Source of the DNA: Actinostola sp. cb2023
Taxonomy: Eukaryota; Cnidaria; Anthozoa; Actiniaria; Actinostolidae
Assembly: GCA_033675265.1 (NCBI GenBank)
Contig: JAUJYZ010000686.1
Location: forward strand, 181,001-245,000
Length of the DNA: 64,000 nt
Reading direction: 5' to 3'
The translations under genes and the position numbers were made by a program. Below the pieces are notes generated by a model that saw nothing but the letters and a program-made list of their open reading frames with translations, made no database searches and was not told where the DNA came from. Below are positions 46,853 to 58,196 of the stretch, one piece after another (within the stretch, counting starts at the first letter, position 1; the number at the start of each line of letters is the position of its first letter).

Positions 46853-47040
46853 CAAGAGTTCCAGACTTCCGGTACGCACGCAATGCATTGTGAGATTATT
46901 ACAAAGGAAAAGTGAGCACCAAGTGAGCAAAAACATAGCTTGGGCTCCCTGTGTCTAGAATTGGTGCTCACTTTTCCCTTGTAATAATCTCATAATGCAT
47001 TGCGTGCGTACCGGAAGTCTGGAACTCTTGATGCTTGTAT
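46853..47040. mobile_element. Foldback element with a motif copy in its loop
   Basis: Arms of about 80 bp (TACAAGCGTCAAGAGTTCCA, ACTTCCGGTACGCACGCAAT, GCATTGTGAGATTATTACAA and their inverses). The dispersed motif GGGCTCCCTGTG lies in the loop at 46942-46953, between GCACCAAGTGAGCA and its partner. Confidence 0.8.
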
Positions 47041-47354
47041 AGAGTACCGATTACAATTTTCGCTATATCAACTTTCGATCCCCGATTTCGAAAGAACATC
47101 AATAAAGAAGCTTACACGCCAAATTTGAGAGCAATCGGTTAAATAGTGGCTGATATATGACCAGTTGAATATATAATTTCCCCACACAAATCACTGTAAT
47201 TTCGGCTTGGATCATCGTGACGTCACACTTCGGTACTCTATGGACCCATCTTAAAAATGCTTGAAATTTTTGTTAACCTCACTCTCCAAGATACAAAGCA
47301 AAACTAGGAGAAATTAGAATAACAAGCTACTCCTGAATGCGAGGCTAAGCAGAA

Positions 47355-47559
47355 TACTCTAGTTTCGAGTTGTTAGACACCGCTGTACTCCTTGACAAAA
47401 GACGCATTTGCGCAGCCTTAGCCTCAATTCAGGGTAAATTATTTACAAATACCGACGAGAACGATGTTTACGTTATTCTCTGGATTGAGGCTAATTCTGA
47501 GCAAATGCGTCTTCTGTCAAGGAGTATAGCGGTGTCTAAGCAACTCAAAACTGGAGTAT
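47355..47559. mobile_element. TIR element, TACTCTAGTTTCGAGTTGTT ends
   Basis: Left TACTCTAGTTTCGAGTTGTT, GACACCGCTGTACTCCTTGA, CAAAAGACGCATTTGCGCAG; right inverse AGCAAATGCGTCTTCTGTCA, AGGAGTATAGCGGTGTCTAA. A degraded relative lies in SIRT1 intron 8 (17218-17440). Confidence 0.75.
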
Positions 47560-47926
47560 TAAGTATTTTTGAGATAGGTCAATACCTGATTCAAAAATCA
47601 TTGTTGATAAAAGCAGTACTATATTATGATTATTGTGCTATTATTGACTTATTTTGAAGGATATGCTAGACAACCCTCTCTCTCTCTCTCTCTCTTGGGT
47701 TTCCTGTGCCACTTAGAAGAGGAGAGAAAAATCGAACCCAACACAAATTGATAAGCCGGGAGGAAGAGGTCTCTAGACACTGACTGAGTGATATACATTC
47801 TTATATTATGTACTGATTGATTACCTGGCTATAGTCTATCAATCGAATTATCTTCCCTTAATGGACAGTCACTACGCCACAGGCAACCCAACCATTTCTT
47901 TTGAGGCTAATTGCAATCTTTCTGAA

Positions 47927-48105
47927 GGGTTTCCTGTGGTAGAACGCGCGGAATACGTATTATATTGAGCTCCTTGTGTTCTTACAGTACGGAATCGAGT
48001 GCGTATACGTTCAACAGAGTACAACGTAAACGTATCCAATTCCGTGCGTAAAAACACAGGGAGCCCAATCATATAACATACCGCACGCTCTGCCACAGGA
48101 AGCCC
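47927..48105. repeat. Foldback of two 38-bp units facing two inverted units
   Basis: GGGTTTCCTGTGG at 47927 and GAGCTCCTTGTG at 47966 point right. CACAGGGAGCCC (48055) and CCACAGGAAGCCC (48093) point left. Each pair has 38-bp spacing and carries GCGCGG/CCGC between. The unit is the same as in the minisatellite at 4454-4925. Another inverted copy is at 47877 and a forward one at 48163. Confidence 0.7.
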
Positions 48106-48379
48106 ACCAAAAGAGACGTGTGCATAATATATTTTTTATAAATAGCTTCAAAAGAAACGGTTGGGCTTCCTGTGCTTACCATTAAGACCGCAGGCTCGTA
48201 CGATGCCAGTATAATCATGCGCAGTTCAATCGATTCAGGAACCAGTGGACTCGATGGTCCACCGCGATTATTATTTCACTATATATTTGTTAGGGATATT
48301 GTGATATATAATTGATGTGTGACGACATATATAGCATAGATTAGCATATAATTAGTAATTAATCTATAGTATGTAATCT

Positions 48380-48692
48380 ATTTTTTTGCCGGAAGTCCGA
48401 TCTATTTTTAGGTAACCGGAAATCTAATCTATTTTTAGTTAGCCGGAAGTCTAATCTAATCTTAGTTAGCCGGAAGTCTAATCTATTTTTAGTTAACCGG
48501 AAGTCTAATCTATTTTTAGTTAACCGGAAGTCTAATCTATTTTTAGCTAACCGGAAATCTAATTTATTTTTAGTTAACCGTAAGTCAAATCTAATTTTAG
48601 GAAACCGGAAGCCCGATCTATTTTAGGTAACCGGAAGTCTGATCTATTTTTAGCTAACCGGAAGTCTGATCTATTTTAGTGAACCGGAAGTA
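48380..48692. repeat. 27-bp minisatellite with ETS-type CCGGAAGT cores
   Basis: About 12 units of AACCGGAAGTCTAATCTAT plus TTTTAGTT, 11 of which keep CCGGAA. ACCGGAAGT is the ETS-family consensus. The array ends about 190 bp from the 3' end of the minus-strand GPCR gene. Confidence 0.85.
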
Positions 48693-48880
48693 CTGAAAGT
48701 GTGTAAGAAAGATGTAGACTTCTACTGTAGTTTTAAAATAAAACCATGTTCTTATCTTGTCATGGCACTTCCGCTTTCTAAAAAGAACATCAGATTTCTA
48801 AAAAAACACAAGGGCATTTCTGGTTACTAAATATAGCAACAGATATATGCTATGCTTAATGATAATAAATGTAATAATAC

Positions 48881-49966
48881 TTAGATAATGACCGTCTTGG
48901 TTGTTTTCTTGGATCCTCTTCTCCAAAACAAGAGACTGTCGCCTTTGTGTTTGTCTTTGTTTTTATTGCTTCCTTTCCCAGAACTTCCGTCGCCTCTGAT
49001 GATTCCTGATATGTGAGCCTTAAACAGCGCCCGCGAATTCTTGGTCAGCATCAAGTACAAGAAAGGGTTGATTGCACTGTTCGCGTGCGCAAGCCAGTAA
49101 AACGAAAAAATAAGCCATCGTGGCAAACACTTGTAGATTTCATAGTTAAACGTCGCTATTAGGTGATTGACGTGTACCGGAAGCCAACAAAGTGCAAAGA
49201 TCACCATTATGGTCACGAGTTTCACGATGACGCCCTTTTTCTGATCGTGCAATCGACGGTTGTATTCATCAGTTTCTTCTCCGATGGCTCGTTTTTTCCA
49301 TAGCACACAGATTATCATGGAGTACAGAACGATCATTGTCCACAAGGGAAACGCATAAATAACGGCGAATTTGACTAACATTTCGATGACGTAACGCTTC
49401 TGCCATATCGCAGCCGGCACGCAAAAGTAGTGCTCTCCTCCCGAGGACACGACCTCCATCTTAATGATCTCATGGATGGACAGTAGGCCAGCCAGGAGCC
49501 ATATAGCTGCGATCACGCGTTTGACGGTGCTTGTTGACATGGGTCTCTTAAGTACCTGTGTGGTTGCTAAGTAACGCTCGATGGTAATCACTGTCAACGT
49601 TGTCGTGGATACCAGAATAGCCACGGGGATCAAGAAGTTGCTAAGTTTACACAAAAATGTACCAAAGAATCCTGGGAACCATTGAGTCTCAACGTGCAAG
49701 TACGAAATGTTTATTGGGATAGAAGAGGCGGCGTCTAATATGTCGGCCACGGCCATGTTCACGACCAAATAGTTGAAGGAAACTTTCATTTTTTTGTGTG
49801 TACGAACTAAGTGAATGACGAATGAGTTGCCAGTGACAGCGGCTATCAGTACGAAGGCATTCGCAATGGTCAGCCCAATCTTAGTGCCATCATCCACATA
49901 CCCTTGACAACCTATTGGCGTGGAAGCCAGGTTGCTGCTCGAGTTCATTGATTGGTTGTTCGTCAT
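48881..49966 (-). CDS. Class A (rhodopsin-family) GPCR, peptide-receptor type, single coding exon
   Basis: 361 residues from an ATG at 49964-49966. Sequons at N4 and N8; N47 (TM1 GNSFVIH); D75 (NMAVAD, TM2); C106 (TM3) and a Cys in ECL2 (HYFCVP); ERY at 130-132; proline in TM5 (YAFPLW); CWLPVHVNHL (TM6); HANSAINPFLY (TM7); short basic tail rich in Gly/Ser/Lys (GSSGKGSNKNKDKHKGD). These place it with rhodopsin-type receptors for small peptides. The ligand and G-protein partner cannot be inferred. A plausible acceptor (CTCAAACAG|AAAAC) lies 5 nt upstream of the ATG, so a spliced 5' UTR is possible. It shares the CWLPVH and HANSAINP blocks with the GPCR at 35862-37115. Confidence 0.92.
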   Translation of the reverse strand: MTNNQSMNSSSNLASTPIGCQGYVDDGTKIGLTIANAFVLIAAVTGNSFVIHLVRTHKKMKVSFNYLVVNMAVADILDAASSIPINISYLHVETQWFPGFFGTFLCKLSNFLIPVAILVSTTTLTVITIERYLATTQVLKRPMSTSTVKRVIAAIWLLAGLLSIHEIIKMEVVSSGGEHYFCVPAAIWQKRYVIEMLVKFAVIYAFPLWTMIVLYSMIICVLWKKRAIGEETDEYNRRLHDQKKGVIVKLVTIMVIFALCWLPVHVNHLIATFNYEIYKCLPRWLIFSFYWLAHANSAINPFLYLMLTKNSRALFKAHISGIIRGDGSSGKGSNKNKDKHKGDSLLFWRRGSKKTTKTVII

Positions 49967-50065
49967 GTTTTCTGTTTGAGCAATTGAAAAACCACATCAA
50001 AATAGAGAAATGAAATATGTTCCAAAGTTAAAATAATATCACAACGTGAGGTTTATCATCCCAAT

Positions 50066-50250
50066 GTGATGATGATGATGATGATGATGATGGTGTTGAT
50101 GGTTCTACTGGTATTAGTGATGAAGAAGAGGAGGAAGAGGAGGAAGAGGAGGAAGAGGAGGAAGAGGAGGAAGAGGAGGAAGAGGAGGAAGAGGAGGAAG
50201 AGGAGGAAGAGGAGGAAGAGGAGGAAGAGGAGGAAGAGGAGGATAATGGT
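50066..50250. repeat. GAT triplets then GAGGAA hexamers
   Basis: (ATG)n followed by about 20 copies of GAGGAA. Frames on both strands are simple-repeat artefacts. It lies about 100 bp 5' of the GPCR start codon. Confidence 0.9.
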
Positions 50251-52290
50251 GAAGATGATGATGTTCATAATGATGACGGCGATGATGATGGTGGCTGTGG
50301 TGGTGATGGCGATGGTTGTATATGTACTGGTATTTATTGATTGATTGGTATTAGTGATGGTGAAGAGGAGGAAGAGAATGGTTGGTGGTGGTGAAGATGA
50401 TGATGTTTATAATGATGACGGCGATGATGATGGTGGCTGTGGTGGTGATGGCGATGGTTGTATATGTACTGGTATTTATTGATTGATTGGTATTAGTGAT
50501 GGTGAAGAGGAGGAAGAGAATGGTTGGTGGTGGTGAAGATGATGATGTTCATAATGATGACGGCGATGATGATGGTGGCTGTGGTGGTGATGGCGATGGT
50601 TGTATATGTACTGGTATTTATTGATTGATTGGTATTAGTGATGGTGAAGAGGAGGAAGAGAGAGGTTGGTGGTGGTGAAGATGATGATGTTCATAATGAT
50701 GACGGCGATGATGATGGTGGCTGTGGTGGTGATGGCGATGGTTGTATATGTACTGGTATTTATTGATTGATTGGTATTAGTGATGGTGAAGAGGAGGAAG
50801 AGAATGGTTGGTGGTGGTGAAGATGATGATGTTTATAATGATGACGGCGATGATGATGGTGGCTGTGGTGGTGATGGCGATGGTTGTATATGTACTGGTA
50901 TTTATTGATTGATTGGTATTAGTGATGGTGAAGAGGAGGAGGAAGAGAATGGTTGGTGGTGGTGAAGATGATGATGTTTATAATGATGACGGCGATGATG
51001 ATGGTGGCTGTGATGGTGATGGCGATGGTTGTATATGTACTGGTATTGATTGATTGATTGGTATTAGTGATGGTGAAGAGGAGGAAGAGGAGGATGGTGG
51101 TGAAGATGATGATGTTCATAATGATGACGGCGATGATGATGGTGGCTGTGATGGTGATGGCGATGGTTGTATATGTACTGGTATTTATTGATTGATTGGT
51201 ATTAGTGATGGTGAAGAGGAGGAAGAGAATGGTTGGTGGTGGTGAAGATGATGATGTTTATAATGATGACGGCGATGATGATGGTGGCTGTGATGGTGAT
51301 GGCGATGGTTGTATATGTACTGGTATTTATTGATTGATTGGTATTAGTGATGGTGAAGAGGAGGAAGAGAATGGTTGGTGGTGGTGAAGATGATGATGTT
51401 TATAATGATGACGGCGATGATGATGGTGGCTGTGATGGTGATGGCGATGGTTGTATATGTACTGGTATTTATTGATTGATTGGTATTAGTGATGGTGAAG
51501 AGGAGGAAGAGAATGGTTGGTTGGTGGTGGTGAAGATGATGATGTTTATAATGATGACGGCGATGATGATGGTGGCTGTGGTGGTGATGGCGATGGTTGT
51601 ATATGTACTGGTATTTATTGATTGATTGGTATTAGTGATGGTGAAGAGGAGGAAGAGAATGGTTGGTGGTGGTGAAGATGATGATGTTTATAATGATGAC
51701 GGCGATGATGATGGTGGCTGTGATGGTGATGGCGATGGTTGTATATGTACTGGTATATTTGATTGATTGATTGGTATTAGTGATGGTGAAGAGGAGGAAG
51801 AGAATGGTTGGTGGTGGTGAAGATGATGATGTTTATAATGATGACGGCGATGATGATGGTGGCTGTGGTGGTGATGGTGATGGTTGTATATGTACTGGTA
51901 TTTATTGATTGATTGGTATTAGTGATGGTGAAGAGGAGGAAGAGAATGGTTGGTGGTGGTGAAGATGATGATGTTCATAATGATGACGGCGATGATGATG
52001 GTGGCTGTGGTGGTGATGGCGATGGTTGTATATGTACTGGTATTTATTGATTGATTGGTATTAGTGATGGTGAAGAGGAGGAAGAGAATGGTTGGTGGTG
52101 GTGAAGATGATGATGTTCATAATGATGACGGCGATGATGATGGTGGCTGTGGTGGTGATGGTGATGGTTGTATATGTACTGGTATTGATTGATTGATTGG
52201 TATTAGTGATGGTGAAGAGGAGGAAGAGAATGGTTGGTGGTGGTGAAGATGATGATGTTTATAATGATGATGATGGCTGTGGTGTTGATA
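50251..52290. repeat. ~142-bp satellite, about 14 copies
   Basis: Each unit contains GAAGATGATGATGTT(C/T)ATAA, TGATGACGGCGATGATGATG, GGTTGTATATGTACTGGTAT, TTATTGATTGATTGGTATTA and GTGAAGAGGAGGAAGAG. Start points at 50251, 50391, 50535 and 50677 give the period. Copies differ by few substitutions, implying recent amplification or gene conversion. Confidence 0.9.
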
Positions 52291-52344
52291 TTGAAGGTTG
52301 TGGTGGTGAAGATGATGATAAAATTGTCCAAGGACAATTTCTCA

Positions 52345-52618
52345 ATTGGTAACGAAATTCCGTATTTGGTAACGAAATTCCTTATTTGGTAACGAAATCC
52401 CATATTTGGTAACGAAATTCCATATTTGGTAACGAAACTCCATATTTAAATTTGGTAACGAAATTCCATATTTGGTAACGAAACTCCTTATTTGGTAACG
52501 GAATTCCATATTTGGTAACGGAATTCCATATTTGGTAACGAAATTCCATATTTGGTAACGAAACTCCTTAATTGGTAACGGAAATCCATATTTGGTAACG
52601 GAATTCCATATTTGGTAT
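52345..52618. repeat. 20-bp minisatellite, TTTGGTAACGAAATTCCATA
   Basis: About 14 units with AAATTCC/GGAATTCC/AAACTCC variants. It directly follows the 142-bp satellite. Confidence 0.9.
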
Positions 52619-53250
52619 GTAAATATCGTTTTCCCACCAATACCATTCTCCACACAATAAAGCACAACGAAAGCCAATGATTTTCTATATTTTCTTACTC
52701 ACTTGTAAAGAGCATTGAGATTTATATGTAATGCGCTTTTTCAAGAATTAAATTATTATTATTATTATTATTATCGAATTTTTGTATCTTTAGTCTAGCT
52801 TCCTGCTGGAACTCTAGAGAAAATCTTGGCTTTTAGAAGAGTAAAAGCTAAAGTTATTAGAAGAAACGATAATCGGATTAAAGCTACAGGCAGACTGTTT
52901 TATCGTTAAAATATCTCTGGCATCTGCATGAAGTTGCGTTGTCCTTCAATATTATATTTTAAATAGTAATTTAAGTATATACACTCATCAACTAAAATCA
53001 AACTGAAATACTTAAACAGAATAGTTATTGTATACTATTGAAGCATTTTGATTGGTGGATTTTAGTATCTTTTGATTGGTTCAGACGGAACCATTTTGAC
53101 AGTGGCATGCTGACATCATACAATAACGAAGCACTTGGTTGAAATGGTTGCTTTTGATTGGCTAAGAGAAAAGCCATTCGAGTGTAATGTACTTTAATGA
53201 AACAAATTTAAAATTAGAAAAAAAATTTCATGTCATAGTATACAAGGTTC
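52619..53250. other. Interval without a gene
   Basis: Contains a TTA run (52750-52775) and CCAAT-bearing MITE-like fragments near 53040-53190 (TTTTGATTGGTTCAGA, TTTTGATTGGCTAAGAG). Confidence 0.4.
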
Positions 53251-53439
53251 TATAGACTCTTTTAATAAATCCCACAATGCATGATTTTCCGCGCCTGACA
53301 TCAAATTTATTCTTTTGTATCCCATTCATTTTCCTTCATTGTTTTCAGTCTTTGTATATTTTGAATAGAATGCAAAATAATAAGTTTGACGTCAAGCGCG
53401 GAAAATCATGCATTGTGGGATTTATTAAAAGGGTCTATA
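53251..53439. mobile_element. MITE, TATAGACTCTTTTAATAAAT ends
   Basis: About 55-bp inverted ends continue through CCCACAATGCATGATTTTCC and GCGC, with the inverse at 53385-53439. Interior short and unique. Confidence 0.8.
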
Positions 53440-55384
53440 CCTTCATTTGATTCCTTTACGCACTTACGTTTTATTTATTTAGCGAAAACTAGTTTCGTTT
53501 TTACAACCTCTTCAGTTCGCTAAAGGTCTTCTGTGTTGAACTACATAGCTGTGTGCGCGCGTAAATTCAAATACTTTGCGCGCGCACTACATAACAAACC
53601 CTGTGTTGCCGGGTAGAAAAAGATAGGTAAAGCATGAATATAGTTTCACAACAACTTTCTAGTTAAGGAATAACCTTGTATACTATGCCATTTACAAAGT
53701 CCTTGGGGTCTCGTTAACAGTAATATCAGAGGGGGAAAAAATCAATTTTTGGATTGTCGAAAGCCGAAGTCATGCATACATGAATCAAGTTGAAAAGTGA
53801 AAGTGACAATTAGACATTTAAGCCATAGTTAATAGAGAGTATTATGTTTAAGCCATAGTTAATAGAGGGTACTATGTTTAAGCCAATGAAATAAGTCGTT
53901 GTGAACTTTAACCCAATCATCTCTAAGTCATTTTAAGGCTGGTTTCGGCTACGATGCAAGCACAAGCATAAGAAACTTGTCTCGTACGGTGCAAATTCAA
54001 GCGCAGGAACAAGAAAATAAAATGGACAATGTTGATCCTTGCGCTTATGCATACGTCGCTAGTGTAAACTAGGACTTAATAGACTCGTCACTCGAGACTG
54101 CATGACAACGGCTGTGAATGAAACGATTTCTAAACGTAAATCATTTTAAGAAAACTGAAATTCCAATTAGGTGACAGTTGGTAAGAGAACATTAGCAAGT
54201 CACTTAAGTTCCTACTCTGAGGCAAGTACGATCAACACTTGGCACGAATATTGCACAACTTTCTTTAACGAGGATAAATGTTCCTCACTAGTTAGGGAAT
54301 ATATATAGACGTACCCAGATAACAGTTAATATGCATTTTGTTCGCCTGAAAACCAGATTTATGACACGGTGGCGGATCCGGGAGGGGGTGGTCATGGGGG
54401 GACCCCCTGCCATACCTGAGGTTCAATTGATTGTTTTATCCTAGAATCTAGTTTTGCCACAGGTTTGAAGTAAATTTTGTGTTGGACCCCCCTCCTGGAT
54501 CCACCCTTGTGACATGTTTCTTTTGCGATTGAAAGATGAAGACGAAAAGTAGTTTATAAAGTAATAAACATTTCATGTATTTTGCCGAGAGTCGAACAAT
54601 AAAAAAACTCTAGTAGTTTTCGCGCCTTCGCTGCGATATTACTACGATAGAAACGTTTGCTCCACCTCCGCCTTCAAAAGTCTGCAACAATTAGCCAAAA
54701 TAATGCATCAATATTTTGAATTACAATTCACTATTCAAAACAGTTCAAGCCCTCCCCCTCCCACCTTTTTGAGACCGGAATTCCGCCTCCTATGTAATGA
54801 AACTGAACTGTTTAGATGAGAAAAACATTATAGTGCCATTGTACAGAGTTCTACACAGTCTTCATATGCAAACTCTACGATACACTGTATGACTTCTTCA
54901 CTATCAGGGTCCTATAATCATCTCAAAGCTCTAAATCTACCATTGCAACTATAATAAGCTAAGAACTACGATAGAGACTGTCGTTAAGACATTACGGTGC
55001 GCTATCTGTACTTACCGGCGTCTTGGAATCTAGATCGAGTACAGAATATAGAATCGGTAACTAGAAGGGTGAACTTGTGAAGCTAGAGAATTCAGCGCGG
55101 GATGGAATTCACCTCAATTTTTGCGTGTAAAAAGCGTTGTTTCAAATGCTGAGAAATAGTAGTAGCGTACTCAAAGGTCAGAAACTCTTCTGAACACTTC
55201 ATTACGAAGATAGAATTCCGTTGCTTAATGGAACCAATTGTGCAACTAGCAATCTCTACGGCGGAAATACAAACAATCAAATACTTAACTTGTTGTCGAT
55301 GTCAAGATTGTCTAGTGACTATATTGCCGCAAATCGGCCCCAGGGCACATTACGCACGAATTATAAGAGGATTAAAAGTAAAGA
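53440..55384. other. Interval without a recognisable gene
   Basis: Contains a relative of the 37261 MITE-like sequence (53940-54073), a short direct repeat (GTTTAAGCCATAGTTAATAG, 53817-53885) and an inverted purine/pyrimidine pair around GGATCCGGGAGGGGG / CCCCCTCCTGGATCC (54375-54502). No gene seen. Confidence 0.4.
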
Positions 55385-56585
55385 GAACCAGTAGAGATCC
55401 TTTACTATATACAGGTTTTATGAGGGAGATTTGGTACAGTTTCAGTATATATATATATGCGATACAACGCGCGCTGTGATTGGTGTGTTTATATTACGAG
55501 AACCAGTAGAGATCCTTTACTATATACAGGTTTTATGAGGGAGATTTGGTACAGTTTCAGTACTATATCTGCGATATAGCGCGCGCTGTGATTGGTGTGT
55601 TTATATTACGAGAACCAGTAGAGATCCTTTACTATATACAGGTTTTATGAGGGAGATTTGGTACAGTTTCAGTACTATATCTGCGATATAGCGCGCGCTG
55701 TGATTGGTGTGTTTATATTACGAGAACCAGTAGAGATCCCGTTATATATATATATGCGATATAACGCGCGCTGTGATTGGTGTGTTTATATTACGAGAAC
55801 CAGTAGACGTCCCGTTGTATATCTGCGATATAGCGCGCGCTGTGATTGGTGTGTTTATATTACGAGAACCAGTAGAGGTCCCGTTATATATCTGCGATAT
55901 AGCGCGCGCTGTGATTGGTGTGTTTATGTTTATATTACGAGAACCAGTAGAGATCCTTTACTATATACAGGTTTTATGAGGGAGATTTGGTACAGTTTCA
56001 GTACTATATCTGCGATATAGCGCGCGCTGTGATTGGTGTGTTTATATTACGAGAACCAGTAGAGATCCCGTTATATATATATATGCGATATAACGCGCGC
56101 TGTGATTGGTGTGTTTATATTACGAGAACCAGTAGACGTCCCGTTATATATCTGCGATATAGCGCGCGCTGTGATTGGTGTGTTTATATTACGAGAACCA
56201 GTAGAGGTCCCGTTATATATCTGCGATATAGCGCGCGCTGTGATTGGTGTGTTTATATTACGAGAACCAGTAGAGATCCTTTACTATATACAGGTTTTAT
56301 GAGGGAGATTTAGTACAGTTTCAGTATATCTATATCTGCGATATAGCGCGCGCTGTGATTGGTGTGTTTATATTACGAGAACCAGTAGAGGTCCCGTTAT
56401 ATATCTGCGATATAACGCGCGCTGTGATTGGTGTGTTTATATTACGAGAACCAGTAGAGGTCCCGTTATATATCTGCGATATAGCGCGCGCTGTGATTGG
56501 TGTGTTTATATTACGAGAACCAGTAGAGGTCCCGTTATATATCTGCGATATAACGCGCGCTGTGATTGGTGTGTTTATATTACCG
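55385..56585. repeat. ~70-bp satellite with GCGCGCGCTGTGATTGGTGTG
   Basis: About 14 units of TATCTGCGATATAGCGCGCG, CTGTGATTGGTGTGTTTATA and TTACGAGAACCAGTAGAG. Two forms alternate: short ones ending GTCCCGTTATA and long ones adding TCCTTTACTATATACAGGTT and GAGGGAGATTTGGTACAGTT. Every unit keeps an ATTGG (CCAAT) core. Open frames are artefacts. Confidence 0.9.
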
Positions 56586-57705
56586 TATATAGACTATATA
56601 GGTCATTCTATGTCATATAAACGTGGGATGGATTAAGCGGTTAGTGAGAGGGCAGTGTAATCTTCCAAGGGCCGAGATAATGGTAAGTGCTAACAGGGCG
56701 GAGATATATTGTGATCCTCTCAAGTGTGTCGGGGAAGAGGATTTCATTAAAGCTCTTTAGTCTCACCTGCAGGGAGGGGGTAGGGAATGGATTGGGCATA
56801 CTTAGGTGGGTGGGCTGAGGAGAGTTTTGTCTTCATAGACTCTTGGCACAAGTCATATGCAGATACATCTTTCAAGGTCTTTCAAAGCCTCTTTTATATG
56901 CGTAAGATGAAAGATGGGTTAAAGAGCCTATCGCTTCAATGACAGACTTAGGATCTGCAATGATTAAGCATGCAAGGACTGAGAAGGAAAAAAAACACAA
57001 AAATTAATTAATAAATTAATTTAATAATAAATTAATTTAAAAAATAATAAATTAATAATAATAACTTATTTAAATAAATAACTTAATAATAAGATTATCG
57101 CCCAGCTTTTGGTCGAATAAATCGATAACGATAATGTGTCGTAGACCTTTTAAAGGCTCTGTGTCCGCTCCCATGATGCTTTGCCGCAATGTTTTGATAT
57201 TGTGTGAACGAGTGCTTTATTATTATATAGTTAAGTCAATCAGCGCGCTCTGATTGGCTGAAAACTGTGCTGTATCAGAGAACGGAGCACGGTTTGATGA
57301 CGCTATTTTTCGGCTGTTTGGTTTGATGCAAAATTGTGAAGAAAACAAACCAAGTGCGCGCTCGATGGCGTAACTGGCGTCAGTAGCGCGCGCACTTCAC
57401 TCGTTTAAATGTTATTCAAAAACACGGCTCGTGCTCTCCCACACTTCTTTCGTGCTCTCGTCACTTCCTTAGTGCTGTATTATTGAACGGAGCACGGAAA
57501 AAGCTGTTCTATTTAAACATGCTACAATATAGACTAAAACACACTATAGTCTTTCTTGGTTAGGATGATTCAAACAGACGCCTTATCGTTCAAATCTTCC
57601 GTCTGATTTGAAATCGCATATTTCGACGAAAATACTTTGTGCACGCAATGCATCATGGGCTAGGAACAAGGGTGAATATCATATGGACATTTATATACAC
57701 CTATT
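56586..57705. other. Interval without a gene
   Basis: AT-rich TAATAAATTAATTT stretch (56998-57085) and an element-like block near 57200-57510 with CGCTCTGATTGGCTGA, GGAGCACGG and its partial repeats, similar to 20392 onward. Confidence 0.4.
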
Positions 57706-57971
57706 TCAATTATGTTAGTCACCCGAAAAGGGTGTAGGTGCGACCCTGAAGGATCATGGGAGTTTCTATTTGCAGCCATATTCTTCATGAACGTCTTGTA
57801 CTAAACAAGAACATTGCGGTGAAGCACATTCAAGTGACATTCAAAATGAGATGGCCGAAATTTGTTGTCGAAATGTCAGGGAATTTTGGTAGAAAGACTT
57901 GGTAGAATGAGTATCTCCCATGATTCTCTGGGGTCGCACCTTTGTGAGTCAAGGGTGACTAACTTAATTGA
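57706..57971. mobile_element. TIR element, TCAATTATGTTAGTCACCC ends
   Basis: TCAATTATGTTAGTCACCC, GGTGCGACCC and ATCATGGGAG recur inverted as CTCCCATGAT, GGGTCGCACC and GGGTGACTAACTTAATTGA. Confidence 0.75.
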
Positions 57972-58196
57972 ATTAGCTGTAATATAACAATGCGGCCAGG
58001 AAGTAGGAGGAGGGTTTGTTTTCTTGGGTAAAGGTATCAATAATGATCCACTCGGAAGGCCGAGTGGGCGTGGGTGGCGTGGATGTGGTAACTATGTATG
58101 GATGTATAATAAACAATTATCTGATGGGAATACTAATTGGTGCTAATTAAATTAGGCAAGTAGAAAGGAATAGAACAGCTGAACAGCTGATATATG

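Noticed and set aside
50056..50344. Poly-Met/Arg-Lys or poly-Leu/Phe frames
   Set aside because: Simple GAT and GAGGAA repeats read on either strand.
55658..56636. Frames with IGVFILREPVE or YNARCDWCVYITRTS repeats
   Set aside because: Two frames of the same ~70-bp satellite are open; no independent coding evidence.
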